Assembly: GCA_037903475.1 (NCBI GenBank)
Contig: JBAJFG010000180.1
Coordinates: 1 to 64,000 of the forward strand
Direction of reading: 5' to 3'
Length of the DNA: 64,000 nt
Origin: Ancylostoma caninum
Taxonomy: Eukaryota > Nematoda > Chromadorea > Rhabditida > Ancylostomatidae
Numbering within the stretch: position 1 is the stretch's first letter; each line of letters starts with the position of its first letter. The position numbers and the translations under genes are program-made. The notes below the pieces were generated by a model. The model saw only the letters and a program-made list of their open reading frames with translations, had not been told where the DNA came from and did no database searches. This document shows, piece after piece, positions 52,278 to 63,935 of the stretch.

Positions 52278-52937
52278 ATGTTCAAGACAGCAGCAAAGGT
52301 CTGTTCAGGGAGGGAAGAGAAGCGTGAATCGCTCCACTTGGCTCAAGATATCGCTATTTCTAACGGTTATGCCCTCAGAGGATCCTATGGTTGGCGGCGC
52401 AACAAACGAACGCGAGAAGAACATGCCAATATATCCAATACAATCCAGTTTTGCATGCCGTTCATCTCCGAAAATGTTAGCAGAGCCACGCGACTCTGTC
52501 TCAGGAGAGCAGGTCTGGAAAGTTTGGTGACGATCACTGAAATTCCACCAAACAATCTGAAACACCAATTGGTTCGAAACCGCTTATACGACCGCCTCTG
52601 CGTATCTTGTACTGTGTACATGATCAAGTGCAGAGTCTGCGGGGACGAATACATTGGTGAAACTGCACGGCCACTCTGCGTTAGAATTAAAGAGCATCTT
52701 GAAGGGAAACTGAGTGCTCGCTCGTCTAACCCTTTGGGTGCTCATCGAATGCGAGTGCATGACGGTGTCGATTACGAAGTAGAAGCAACGATTCTTGCAC
52801 TTGAAACTGAGATATCAGCACGCAAGACGCTCGAGGCCTTTTGGATTCATGCCAAAAACCCGAGAATGAACCGCAAAGAGGAGTGCCCCACCATCACCAG
52901 TGAGCTCTATCCATATCTCGCACTGTGTAATATCTGA
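52278..52937 (+). pseudogene. Penelope-like element, 5'-truncated copy with GIY-YIG nuclease
   Basis: An open 219-codon frame matching the C-terminal part of the adjacent inverted copy (starting at its FKTAAK region), with VYMIKCRVCGDEYIGETARP and the same C-terminus. RT motifs are absent, so it is truncated. Near-identity to its partner shows that both copies are similar in age. Confidence 0.85.
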
Positions 52938-53209
52938 CGCGAGATATGACTAATGGCAGAATGTCTCATACTGTTTCCAAGTTCTGCATGTTCGGCCGGT
53001 CGTCGAAAACATCACACGGTCGGCGGACTTGTGAAGAGGTGAGTGGGTTACCGCTGGGGGTTATTCGTGATTCTCGGGTATAATCTGGATCAAAGTTGGA
53101 TTGAGGAGGCTCTGACGAAGGCGAAGTCGCCGAAACGTCGGCCAATAAAGAAGTTTGACAACCTCGTGCGTCGCTAACAGAAGCATACAAATATTGCTCA
53201 AAGTAGATC

Positions 53210-54470
53210 TGCCTACATTTGACGGGGATCAGGGTCAATTCTATGACTTTTGGGCCAAATTCAAGACCATGGTCCACAATAACCCCGCGCTTACAACTGC
53301 TAATAAGTTCATGCATCTCGTAAGCAGTCTTAAAGGCGATGCTGCGCTAGTTGTGGAGAGCTTGACATGACTGACTATGGGAACTACGAACTAGCAATTA
53401 AAGCTTTGCTTAGGAGTTACGATAGGCCTGAATTCACTCATCAACATTTTTTGCAAAAGCTGGAACACCTGCCGCCATCGTCCGCCTCAGCCAGTTCTCA
53501 ACGAGCCACACTATGCCGCATTCAAGCTTGCGTCCTGCAGCTGAACCGCTTCGAGGACACGTCGCAGTCGCTAGCGCTCGAAAACTGGATCCGCAAGAAG
53601 TTTCCCATCTCCACCCGAACGGAAGTCTTGAAGATGGAATCCGCAGGTACGCGTTGGAGTTTAGATCAACTTCTTTCGGGTCTTGACAAGTTCATCGAAC
53701 AAAGAGAAGATAGCTGACTCGACTCTTCCATCTTTCTCGCCCAGTGTAGATGGTTCGGCCAATTATTCGCTCTCCGCTGATGACGACGCCAATGGTAGAC
53801 CGACGACACCACTGTCACCTTACGACCCAGAAGTCTGCTGTTTCTGTGCTTCTTCGGATCATAGTTCTGCCAACTGTCGTCACCTTTTGCCTCCTTCAAC
53901 TAGGCGTTTAGTCGTCGATCGCCATCAATTGCGCTACAAGTGTCTTCTCCTGGGTCATGTTGCAGCTAACTGTTCGGCATCGAACTGTACTCGCTGCGGT
54001 AAACCTCACCATCATCTTCACTGTTTGCGTTATCCATCTCGGCGTAGTTCACCTAGTCGTCGTCGTTCTCCTAGCGATAGCCGTCGTCCGGAAGATAGTC
54101 ATCGTTCGTTCTGCAGTTTTTGCTCGTCTAGGAATACGCCTCATGGCGATCACCAACATCAAGGTTCCTCTTCTCGCAACTACTCACGTTCACCAGAGCG
54201 ACGTCACTCACGCGACAGGGAAAGCGATCGTTCCACGCGTTACAGTTCACCCCATTCGCATTGTCCGCCACATTCTTCTCCGCATCGTCCATCTCGTTCT
54301 TCCATTCATGGTTACCGTAGTTCATCGCCATATCCTTCTCGTTCGCCATCTACTGTTCGCTACAGCGACTCCTCGTCGCCTTCTCACAGAAGTCGACAGG
54401 ATTCGCACTCTCCGGGCAGAAACCATTCGTCCATCAATGCAGTCTCTACAGACTCGGAGTAGGCGTAGAG
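53210..54470 (+). pseudogene. BEL/Pao element 2 gag, C-terminal part with zinc knuckles and RS-rich tail
   Basis: Starts with LPTFDGDQGQFYDFW (DUF1759-like). One stop/frame change near 53368 and another near 53690. Then Cys/His knuckles (CCFCASSDHSSANC, CNRCGKPH-like arrangement at about 53835-54010). The last 130 codons are a dense Arg/Ser domain (RRSSPSRRRSPSDSRR and similar) up to a stop before 54470. The pol frame overlaps this tail in +1. Confidence 0.75.
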
Positions 54471-57400
54471 TGCTACCAGTCTGTCAAGAGGCTTCGTCAC
54501 ATCCTCAGCTTTCGTCACCGGATCATCAGCCCATGCTGATGATAGTCCGAGCCTATGCGCGCAATTCGTGCACAGGATCTTGGGAACCAGTCTCCATCCT
54601 CCTCGATTCCGGTGCTCAGACAAGTTTCATCACTAGTGCCACGGTTTCTCGCCTTTCACTCGTTCCGCATGACACTCACACATTGACAACGGTCACTTTT
54701 GGAGGTCACAAAGTAACGGAAGAGACAGGTCTCATCGATATCGAGTTGTTCGATTACTCGGACGAATCCTTCGCAGTCACGCTCAACGTCAAGGGAGTCG
54801 TTGCAGCTCCTCGCAAAGCTCAGCAACTTCATCCCGAAGACTTGGACACTCTCCGCTCCCATCGCATAGATCCGGACTCTTGCTCGTCACTCAAACTGTC
54901 GAACCAGACATTCTTCTTGGCATCGACTAATTCTGGGAAGTCCTGTACAGGGAACCACCAGTAGTACTTCCATCAGTTCTTGGCTCGCACACGTTTCGGT
55001 CCAACTGTCTCCGGTCTGTCCTTTTTTTCGTCAATGTGGCACAAGTGGTTGACCAATTGTCCCCAGAACGCTCCGTCGACTCCGTCTCTCGCCTTTGGGA
55101 TCTGGATCTGCTCGGTATCACCTACGATCTAGACCCGTCTGTCGATAAGGATGAGGATGCGTTTTGAGACACTTTCAAAACACGGAAGAGGAAGTTGGAG
55201 GATATTTATTCCAGTTTCCCTGGAAATCTTCGCATCCCCGCCTCGCCGACAACAAACTCCTCGCTTATAGACGTCTCGAAAGTCAATATCGTTCGCTTGG
55301 CTCCAAACCACAACTTTGGAAGGACTACACTGCTACCTTCGATGACTACCTAATCATCGAGGAGGTCGAAGAATTCCAATTCGACGACCATCGTGTCTAC
55401 TATATCCCGCATCAGGCAGTTATCAAGGCCACGTCATCCACCACCAAGCTTAGTGTTGCCTTCGATGCGTCATCGCACTACTGCAATGCACCTAGCCTCA
55501 ACGACTGTTTGCATTCGGGTCCTGCCATCTTACCAGACCTAGTTGGCATACTGTTTCGTTCTAGGCTAGCTCCACTTCTCTTGGTCTCGGATGTCGAGAA
55601 AGCATTCTTGCAGAATCGTTTACAACGCAATCAGAAGGATGCTACTCGCTACTCCTTTGGCTTACGGATCCATCACTTCCGCCATCGTCGCACAATCTTC
55701 GCATCCGTTTCACTCGTTCTCCGTTTCTCCGTTCTTTCTGGCCGCATCCACCTTGTACTACTTGGATCGCGATCTTGCTTCTTCCTTAAAAAAGGAGATC
55801 AAGCAGAACACTTATGTCGACAACGTCGTCCTGAGTGCAAACACACCAGAAGGGGTTCTCGCTAAATATCGCGCTTCCAAGTCCTTCTTCGCTTCTATGA
55901 ACATGAATCTCCGAGAATTCTTGTGCAACTCAGACATCGTCAACTTCGCCATCGCTCCTTCGGACCGCGTTGAAAACGCTAGCAATGTCAAGTTCCCAGG
56001 TATTCCTTGGAAACCAGGACCTGACAATCTGGTCATTCCGCTAAAAATTGTTCATCAGCCAGTCAGTACAAAACGTACGGCTATCCGTGCATTGTCCTCA
56101 ACATTCGATCCGTTAGGACTTCTTGTACCGTTTCTGGCTCCGTTCAAGGTCTTCATACAGGATACCCGGAAGAAAAAGTACCAATGGGATGATCCTTTCG
56201 ATAAGGAAGATCTCCTCCGTTAGGAACTGCTCATTCAGGGCCTGGAAGACCCGGTTCCACTCATTCCGCGTCGTGTCATTCCGTCGGATCCATCCTGCAA
56301 TTTGGAACTCGCAGTCTTCGGAGACGCTTCTCAACGTCTCTACGCTTGCTGTGTCTATCTAATTTGCCGTTCCTCAGTTGGCACAACTTCGCATCTTCTC
56401 ATGACAAAGTCACGACTTGGAGAAGTCCAGCCGTTGACATCACGACTTAGAGAAGTCCAGCCGTTGACAATGCCACGTATGGAACTTCTCGCTGCACTTA
56501 TCAGTGCATGTCTTGTCCGCTTCGTCCATTCGCAACTCCGTCATCCAATCGCAGCAGTTCATTTCTTCTCGGATTCTCAAATAGCTCTGCATTGGATTCA
56601 CCCTTCACGTCCGCTCAAACGTTTCGTCAACAACAGGGTCGTAGAAATTCGTTCCATTCTCTCAACTCTGCAATCGTCAGGCACTCACGTAAAATTTTAC
56701 TACGTGCAATCGGAACAGAATCCGACCGATTGCTCCTCGCGTGGACTGTCTACGAAATTCGCCCGTGACTACATCTGGTGGTGTGAACCTTCGTTCCTCC
56801 TGTTACCATCTTCGGATTGGCCAAAAGCAGTCTGCGAATTCAATCTTCCTCCAGACGTCAGTCCAGAGGTCGAAGACGAATTCCAGGCGTTCACGGTCAT
56901 TCAGGTCTACTCCTACCAGTCTCCGCTTAGGTTCCAGGCTACTAATCGTTATCTTAAGCTCGTCCGCTCCATGGCCGTTCATTAGTGCCTTGTTCCTTCA
57001 AACTCGCCGTCGTTCTTCTTCGCTTAACCTTTCGCATTCACTCCTCATTAAGTTCATTTCGGCTACGGAGTTCATGATCTCAGAAGCTATGTTTATAACA
57101 GAGCATTATCGCGAAAGTGAACATCAGCTGAAAGAACTTCCCCTTCATCGCTTCAACGTCCATCGGTCAGCAGATGGTCTCCTTCGTTGCCCTAATCATC
57201 TAGAACATGCTGAGACTTCTACTCTATCTGCTGCAAATTCTCCTTTTACCCGCTCATCCGTTGACTACCGCAGTAGTCATGCATCACCACTTGGAAAATT
57301 CCATTGTGGTGTACATGCTACTATCGCTTCACTTCGTCGCACCTTCTTCATTCTGTCTATCAGGAGCACAGTCGTTAAGATCTTACGCGACTGCATAGTC

Positions 57401-58496
57401 TGTAAAAAGGCAAATTGTCTTCCGTGCCGCTATCCAGATATGCCTAGCCTGCCTCCGGAGCGAGTCACACGATCCAGACCGTTCCAAAAGGCAGGACATG
57501 ACTATCTCGGTCCGCTCCACTATCAGGATGCACTGCATACCGCAGCCAAGGTATGGTGTGTGTCTTTTCACCTGTATGGCTACTCGTGCAGTCCATCTAG
57601 AAGTAGTCCTCAATAATTCCACACAGCAATTTCTTCTCGCTTTTCGCCGATTCATTGCTCGCCGAAGTACTCCAGACTACATCCTCAGCGACAATGCCAC
57701 TACATTCGTCTCGGCTAACGACAGGTTGGAGAACGTCATCTATGCTCGGTCGTCAGTCGAAGAACTAATCAACGAGTTGGCCAATCGTGAGATCGTCTGA
57801 GACTTCATAACTCCTCTTTCCCCTTGGAAAGGAGGTTTTTATGAACGTTTCGTTCCTCTCTTCAAGTCCGCCTTCCGCAAGTCCACCGGTCGCACTCTTC
57901 TTCCGCTTCAGCAGTTTCAGACTCTCGTCTGTGAAATCGAGGCAGTTCTCAACTCTCGTCCGCTGTTGTCCATCCGGGATTCCTGTACTGCTCCGCATGT
58001 GCTGAAGCCTATAGACTTCATTTCTCCAAAAGTTGGGCTTCAGCTTCCGCCCTTAGAACGGTCCGCATCAAGTTTTCTCAGCCATCTTTTTGCTGATTGG
58101 TACAAGCAAACCGTCTCGCTACTCGATCGGTTTTGGAACATCTGGTACAAGGATCACTTGTCCGCTATCGCAGATCGTCATCAGAAACGTATCCGTCGAG
58201 GTCGATCTACTCCGGCCATTCCTCAAGTTTCGGACATCGTTCTTGTCGCCGATAAAAATGTCCCACGAGGTCAATGGGTTTTGGGTGTAATAACTGCCTT
58301 ACGGTGCGATTCAAAGAAGATACCTCGCTCAGCGACTGTTCGAATGTTCAACGGCCGCGAACTTTCCAGATCGCTTAACCACCTTTATTCGCTCGAGATC
58401 ACAACATTTGAAGATCAAACAGAATCTGTGGAAAGGGAGAAACGTCTTCCGACACGTGTGCAACTTTCACGTGCCACGAAACGCACGCGTTCCTAG
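54471..58496 (+). pseudogene. BEL/Pao element 2 pol: protease, RT, RNase H, integrase
   Basis: Protease with LLDSGAQTSFITS near 54600; RT with FDASSHY, LVSDVEKAFLQ and a TYVDNVVL catalytic region at 55800-55840; RNase H with FGDASQRLYA and FFSDSQIALHWI; integrase zinc region and HDYLGPLHY, LSDNATTF, GGFYERF up to about 57860; a DUF5641-like end at 58496. Frames change at about 54965, 55650, 56985, 57590 and elsewhere, with in-frame stops at 56221 and 57798. A 33-bp tandem duplication lies in RNase H (about 56410-56470). Inactive. Confidence 0.85.
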
Positions 58497-59560
58497 TCGA
58501 TAATGTAAAAATTCAACAAAACATATTATCTGTTACTGTTTCCTAAATGTTGTTTTCTTTTCCTTATTTTTTATCTTTTGCCCTTTGTTCGCTTTGTTTT
58601 TTCTTTTCATTTCTTCGCATACCGTTTGCACTTAGACCAAAATGGCATCTGTCTTGTGCAAACCGGACGAAAAATCCGTCCACAACTCCGCCAGGTTGGA
58701 CATTAGTCCAACCACCCTTTTGTACATATTTGTATGGTCCTTTCTGAAGTGAACCTTAAGTTCCTTCGCCTGCATACCTCGTCCTCGTTGTATGACCCAA
58801 CTCACCTGGGAATAGGGGATAAATCAACATCATTCCCCCAGCGCTGAGAGATCGCTGTTCGTCCTTGTTCGCATAGTCCTTGTGTTCATCTTTCGCTTCT
58901 GGGACTTGACCCCCCTCGACACCTTCGTGAGGCAACATATCTCTCCCCCACACCTTTCGCATTTCCCCGGCGTAAAAACACTCTCTGTAGGTAAATCTCT
59001 CGTTCCATCACTTCATCAAGGCACCTACATGTCGAGCCGCAGTTTCAACGTTAACACCTGCCAATCTCCAGTCTCCACCATGTCGAGCCGCTGATCAAGA
59101 TCCTGAATCTGCAGTCAAGTCCGATGTCAAGCCGTCGCAATCCTATGTCGAACTCCACGTATATGGTCGCCGAAGTCGCTATGGTCAGCTGTGGTTCATG
59201 GTCATGGGACGCATCACAGTCATCGACGCTTGCAGCGATCTATGCCTCCTACTCATGAAGATAAAATGCCAGCCTCCCACGTAGGTAACTTGTCAAAAAA
59301 CAAGCACGTCCTCACCTTTGCGAGAGCGTCAACATCAGTTTCGCATCCCGCAGAAAACGACATCTCTACATCTTAGGCCCCAAGTAAGTAAGCTGCGCTA
59401 TAGTTAGGATGTTTAACACGTAGGTGTTGTATATTTCTAACTCGTAAGTAACGGGCACGCAAAGCGCAAAGAAGAAAGAAGACGTTGCTGTCGTTCGAAG
59501 TCGTCAGTCGCAACGCCGTCGTCCACACTCCGGCGTCGCTTCGTCTTCTCGCGCCCGGAG
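58497..59560 (+). other. Non-coding 3' part of BEL/Pao element 2
   Basis: About 1 kb between integrase and 3' LTR with no envelope-like frame. It has pyrimidine-rich stretches and two copies of ATGTCGAGCCGC. The last bases before the LTR, CCCGGAG, resemble the CCGGGAG before the LTR of element 1 and may be the plus-strand primer site. Confidence 0.6.
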
Positions 59561-60339
59561 TGTCGTGACTGTCCGCCACGACTTCCTATCAAAGGACGCC
59601 TCCGACCAAGGTCAACTGGTCCGCAACGAAGTCCGCGGTGCGCGCTCACTCTCAGCCGTGTTCACTTGCGGAGTACGCCGCTGATTGGCCACGCCCACTG
59701 CCCAGAAATGGTATTCCCGTTCCATCACATAGTTTCACTTCAACTTCTTCCGCTTCCGTCACTCCGCCGTTCCGTTCCATCCGCTCCGACGTCCTATCCG
59801 GAGCCTGCCGTGGCCTATGGTTCGATGATGCTGGTCGCCGTCCTGTTCGAAGATGAAGGAATCCACGACCGCCAAGTCGATGCTCCAGAAGACCAAGTCG
59901 AGCCGCTGTCACGATCCTGCCAGTCGCCGCGCGTGTCCAACAGGCCGGTTATAATTTGACCCAGTGACATCTTGTGAGTTAGTTCTATTATTGTATTGAT
60001 GTATATTTGATGAGGAACATGAAGGTGGCTATTTACTTGGTGTAATGGTGTGAAAAAGAAGATGTGAAGATCATACATATCCGAATGATAGACACTAGCT
60101 ATGTGCTGGGCTCTAGGATCATCTCGGTTAAGGTATCAGGCAGTCTATGCTAAGTTCGTTAAGTTTATGCTCGCGCCCGCTTGTGGCTCGCTTAGGGTAG
60201 TAGGCCTCTAACACTTTGCCCGCTGACTGTTTCTGTGCGCCGCGGTACTACCCTCTTGTAGCCTTGTAGGTTCAGGTAAAACCCTCTTTTGCCGTGTCTG
60301 GCTTGGATGCTACCACCGACGCCCAGGCCGGTCACGACA
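59561..60339 (+). repeat. 3' LTR of BEL/Pao element 2
   Basis: 779 bp, TGTCGTGACTG to CACGACA. It lacks the MITE, the TATAAATA box and a small segment near its end, otherwise closely matching the 5' LTR. Confidence 0.9.
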
Positions 60340-60344
60340 AGTTC

Positions 60345-60603
60345 CGAGAAGATAGAGTTGCCAGGATAATGTTCTCGGTTATATATCAAAGCAATTCGTG
60401 AAACATAGGGTGCTAATTTGACAGAAACTTCGAGGTAACTGTGATGTGACCGTCACAGGCTACCTCGAGGTTATCTCATGGTTACTCTTTCCGAAAGCTA
60501 TTGGAGAATAACTGAAACCACAGAGTAACCGGCCGGTCACCCTGAGGTCTCGTTCTGGTCTCGACCTCAGTGTAATTGAGCTGGAACCATGATCTATTAT
60601 CTA
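60345..60603. other. Spacer with short inverted GAGGT/GTAACC words
   Basis: Several CCTCGAGGT and GGTTACTC-like words in both orientations (60430-60570) suggest the remnant of another palindromic element. Confidence 0.3.
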
Positions 60604-60955
60604 CTCAGGAAACTTAAAAACCATGTTCTGAATGAGATTGAAAGATGCAAATCCCACGATTAAGACATGCAATCTGTTAATCAATAGTTCTATACCAGCA
60701 ATGGTCAAATCCATGCAGAACCCGCGCATACCCATTCAGAACCTATGCGTCTCCAAACATTCGATGCAAATTCGACTCAGAACGCCGAACAATCCATGCA
60801 TACCCATGCAAAGCCCATGCGAAACTCATGCATATTCATGGTTGTGCATGGGTCTTGCATACTATTGATTTTAAAAAAGCCGTGTTTTGCATGTCTTAAT
60901 CGTGGAATTTGCATCTTTCAATCTCATGCAAAACACGGTTTTTAAGTCCCCTGAG
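60604..60955. mobile_element. TA-flanked foldback MITE, CTCAGGAAACTTAAAAACC termini
   Basis: The ends CTCAGGAAACTTAAAAACC and GGTTTTTAAGTCCCCTGAG are bordered by TA. Arms match through GAGATTGAAAGATGCAAAT and CGATTAAGACATGC. The centre is rich in CATGC words. Confidence 0.7.
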
Positions 60956-61234
60956 TAATCACACATGTTTGTGAAAATAGCAGCATGAGGCAAGAAACGC
61001 AAACCGGTCACGAAAAAACACTCCCGAATGCTTTTTCATTCTAAACGGCAGGTCATGAAGCCTAGATGAAACCTACTGACTCAGTTTTTTCGCCTATTTA
61101 GAGATTTTTTTTTGGTTTTTTTTTCATGCAAACACCACGGATAGTCTTTTCTTATAAAGGCAGACACTAGGTGACTCTAAGGCTCAATGGAACTCAAAAA
61201 TCTTCAGATCTATTCAACAGTAAAGGCACTATTC

Positions 61235-61440
61235 TTGCAACCGAATCGAATAATTATTCCGTTATTCGAATAAATTATTCGAATCGAATCATTCGAAAAT
61301 TCGAATATTCGAAATTTTCGTTTTTTGAATATATTCGAAATTCGAATATTCGAAAAAGTGAACTTTCGAATATATTTGATCATTCGAATATTCGAAACCC
61401 CCATTATTCGATTGCGTCGCCCGAATATTCGATATTCTAA
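61235..61440. repeat. Palindromic TTCGAATATTCGAA tandem block, copy 1
   Basis: Repeated self-complementary TTCGAATATTCGAA/TCGAATATATTCGAA words. A second block occurs at 63085-63255 with the same internal order. Open frames here are by-products. Confidence 0.75.
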
Positions 61441-62133
61441 TCACACGAATTGATCGGAGACGTTTGCCCTGTGCTGGCTTAGTTTTGTATCGGAAGAAGG
61501 CATCCTAGTGTAAGGAGTGGTCCTACGGCGATTTCCCTTCGGGCATACAACTTGCAACACCTCTTGGTCATCCATTACGCTCCCAATGAAGAGTTTGGAG
61601 AGGATTACTGGATGTTGACATAAGTCCTTGCGCTTTCTTTCGGTCGCAATTTTTTCCCGTACCATTACCATTCTTTCACAAAAGGCTTGCAATCATACGA
61701 GAGCGCTTTTCTTAACCTGCAATTCTGTCATAATGAGGTCTTCCAAAAATGTTAACTTACCAAGTTCTCGCGCTTAGGGAGGAAAATGCCAAGTTGAAAA
61801 AAGACATCATTTTCTCTCTAAATTTGATAGGAACAGAAGGCATGCGATGCTGCGCCAACGCGTAGGTTCGCTGGAACTTAAACGTGAAAGAACACTATGA
61901 GCTAAGTTCTCGGAATGCAGCTTCAATGATGTTGGCCGAGTGGCACCAGAGGTTACCAATGGGTAGGATTTTGAGCCGATCCGATTGGATTTTCTGAGTG
62001 GACGGCTGAATTACTCCATTTGAATAGTGCCTCTGAGAAGTGCGGTGCCCGTCTAGACCATGCAATTGCTCAAGTTATCTCCACGCCTTCATGGAAGAAA
62101 TCTGGCTGATCGTGATGGCATCTCCGAGACAAA
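61441..62133. other. No confident gene
   Basis: An 83-codon frame on the - strand (61441-61692), with no homology I recognise, borders the AT palindromes and may be a remnant of the same element. Otherwise nothing. Confidence 0.3.
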
Positions 62134-62330
62134 TATTGTTTATTGTTTATTGTTTATTCATGCACTCAGGGTGCTCCTACAACCGGGTACATCGTGCAAA
62201 TAACTTTTGAAATCTTCGGCTAAATGAGAAACCAGTTTAACAGAAAAAGCGTAGCTAACGATGCTTCGTTCTACTACAAAATACATACACGTTGATTAAT
62301 TTAAAGACATGTTACAGCTACCCAAGTGAC
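62134..62330 (-). repeat. Possible LINE 3' end
   Basis: On the - strand the sequence closes in repeats of AATAAAC (AATAAACAATAAACAATA) after GCACCCTGAGTGCATG, as expected for the 3' tail of a LINE. Upstream coding sequence is too decayed to read. Confidence 0.3.
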
Positions 62331-63084
62331 ATCTGCTTATCCAGGTCTAGGTACACCACAAACGGCGTCTTTGAGATATTCACGTCTAGGCTACGCCATC
62401 GGACAACGTAAGCGTCCCGGAGCGAGCTCTGTGTTTCAAGAGCTTCTTTAATCTAAATACAAACCCCGGGCGTTCACCTAGAGGAAGCTCGCAGAACGAA
62501 CCGTAGATGGCTGCCTAGACCAGGGATGATTAGAGATAGTGGGAGAGCCTTTTTTACTCACTACGTAAGTAGAAAAACACCTAACGTCGGAGAATTATTC
62601 TACCGTGACCCGAAGCATCGCGAACTACAGAAAAGAGAAAAAACACAAATGAATAAAACAGAAGTAGAATCTCTGCAAATTCACTGCGGCGTGAGTGCAG
62701 GAGATAACTTTCTGAGAATGTGAAGGATGTAAACTTCAAACACTGATCTATTTGGCTGTTTTGCTAGATAAGCAACACACTAACAAGAACAACAAAACGA
62801 ATACCAAGAAATAAAACGCTATAAACAACTGCGACAAAAATTAGGGAAGGTGCTGAAGTTCGAGAAGCCTGGAACACGAACATGATCATCTGGAAGTGGA
62901 GAAAGGAGTGGCTGAAATCAATTGTATCACGGAACGTTAATGTGAAGTAGTTGAAGAAGGTCAACTTCTCTGAGCCTAGCTTTGAATTTTCTGCTGTCTT
63001 CGGATTGAAGAACATGTGTTGGAAGCATCTGAAGCCATCTTGCAGTGCGGTTGAAGAATGTATTGAACATTTGAGAGAATCGCT
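62331..63084. other. No gene seen
   Basis: A few 65-85 codon frames without domains; possible decayed LINE body at 62340-62520. Confidence 0.3.
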
Positions 63085-63255
63085 AATTTATTCGAATAAT
63101 TATTCGAAATTCGAATATTCGAAAAACCCGATTTTCGAATATATTCGAAAATTCGAATATTCGAAATTTCCGTTTTTCGAATATATTCGAAATTCGAATA
63201 TTCGAAAAAGTCAATTTTCGAATATATTCGATTATTCGAATATTCGAAATTTTCT
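63085..63255. repeat. Palindromic TTCGAATATTCGAA tandem block, copy 2
   Basis: Same organisation as 61235-61440, including an AATATTCGAAAAAGT element followed by TTTCGAATATATT. Confidence 0.75.
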
Positions 63256-63669
63256 CAAAAATGTGCAAGTATTTAAAGGCACAGTATAGTTTATTCTAAG
63301 TACTTCTTAAAAGCAACAACCACAGGTGTGCGAAACATGTGGAATATACGTACTTCTGCGATATCCCACAGTCCTTTATACGCACTTCAGAAAGAATCTC
63401 GAGAAATAACATTAGTAGCAACTTTCTTCCGATTGTTTTGTTGCTCTTCTCTTGCTATTCTGTGGCACCCTCAAAGTTCGCAACCCATATGCATACAGGA
63501 CCGTCAAAGCAGAGTTGCCATATTCTGCCTTCTTCGAACTGCACGTCAATGTTTCCAGAGTATTATTTTGTTAGTTCATCCTAGTTTGTCATCAGGTTGG
63601 TTTAAGAAAAGGCACGTTTATGTGTCGACTTTTTCCACAACTTCAATGAACGGTAACCTTGGTGTATGA

Positions 63670-63935
63670 TAAAATCCCGTTTATTAGCAGGGACCATTGC
63701 TCATTGTGTGAGCAGGGCTCTGAGGCCACATTTGGAAAACGTGGGAAGCTGAGAAGCTCGAATCAAAGAGAATTCCGTTTTGAGTTGGCATATTTGGCAA
63801 TTTTTTTTGTTGCGTTATGAAAATTTTGAAACTTCGAAAGCAGTAAAAATGCGATAGTTTTCCTGGAGGACTACTTGGTCGCTTCCCCGTTAAATAACCA
63901 AAGTTTGAGCCAGCTCTCGGAAACAAATTCTGCTC
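63670..63935 (+). repeat. Dispersed repeat, copy 2
   Basis: TTAGCAGGGACCATTGCTCA at the start and TTTGAGCCAGCTCTCGGAA near the end match the reversed copy at 10075-10330. Confidence 0.55.

Larger units (their letters stand above)
50580..53195. mobile_element. Two Penelope-like copies, inverted, inserted in gag
   Basis: The unit is bracketed by near-identical 14-bp GC(G/T)CAAAGTAGATC at 50566-50579 and 53196-53209, the probable target duplication. Its outer ends, from 50618 inward and 53195 inward, are inverted copies (AATATTTGTATGCTTCTGTT and reverse). The left copy runs on the - strand, the right copy on the + strand, and they meet near 52265. Both ends hold a hammerhead-like core. Compound inverted copies are common for Penelope elements. 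Confidence 0.8.
48157..60339 (+). mobile_element. BEL/Pao element 2, decayed and nested
   Basis: Both LTRs start TGTCGTGACTG and end CACGACA, and the 5-bp duplication AGTTC flanks the element (48152-48156 and 60340-60344). Order: 5' LTR with a MITE, tRNA-Gly primer site, 0.8-kb leader, gag split by a Penelope pair, protease, reverse transcriptase, RNase H, integrase, about 1 kb non-coding, 3' LTR. No envelope-like region. Many frameshifts and some stops make it non-autonomous. Confidence 0.9.

Noticed and set aside
48157..60339. Envelope gene in BEL/Pao element 2
   Set aside because: The 1 kb between integrase and 3' LTR has no long frame, Cys-rich segment or membrane anchor.
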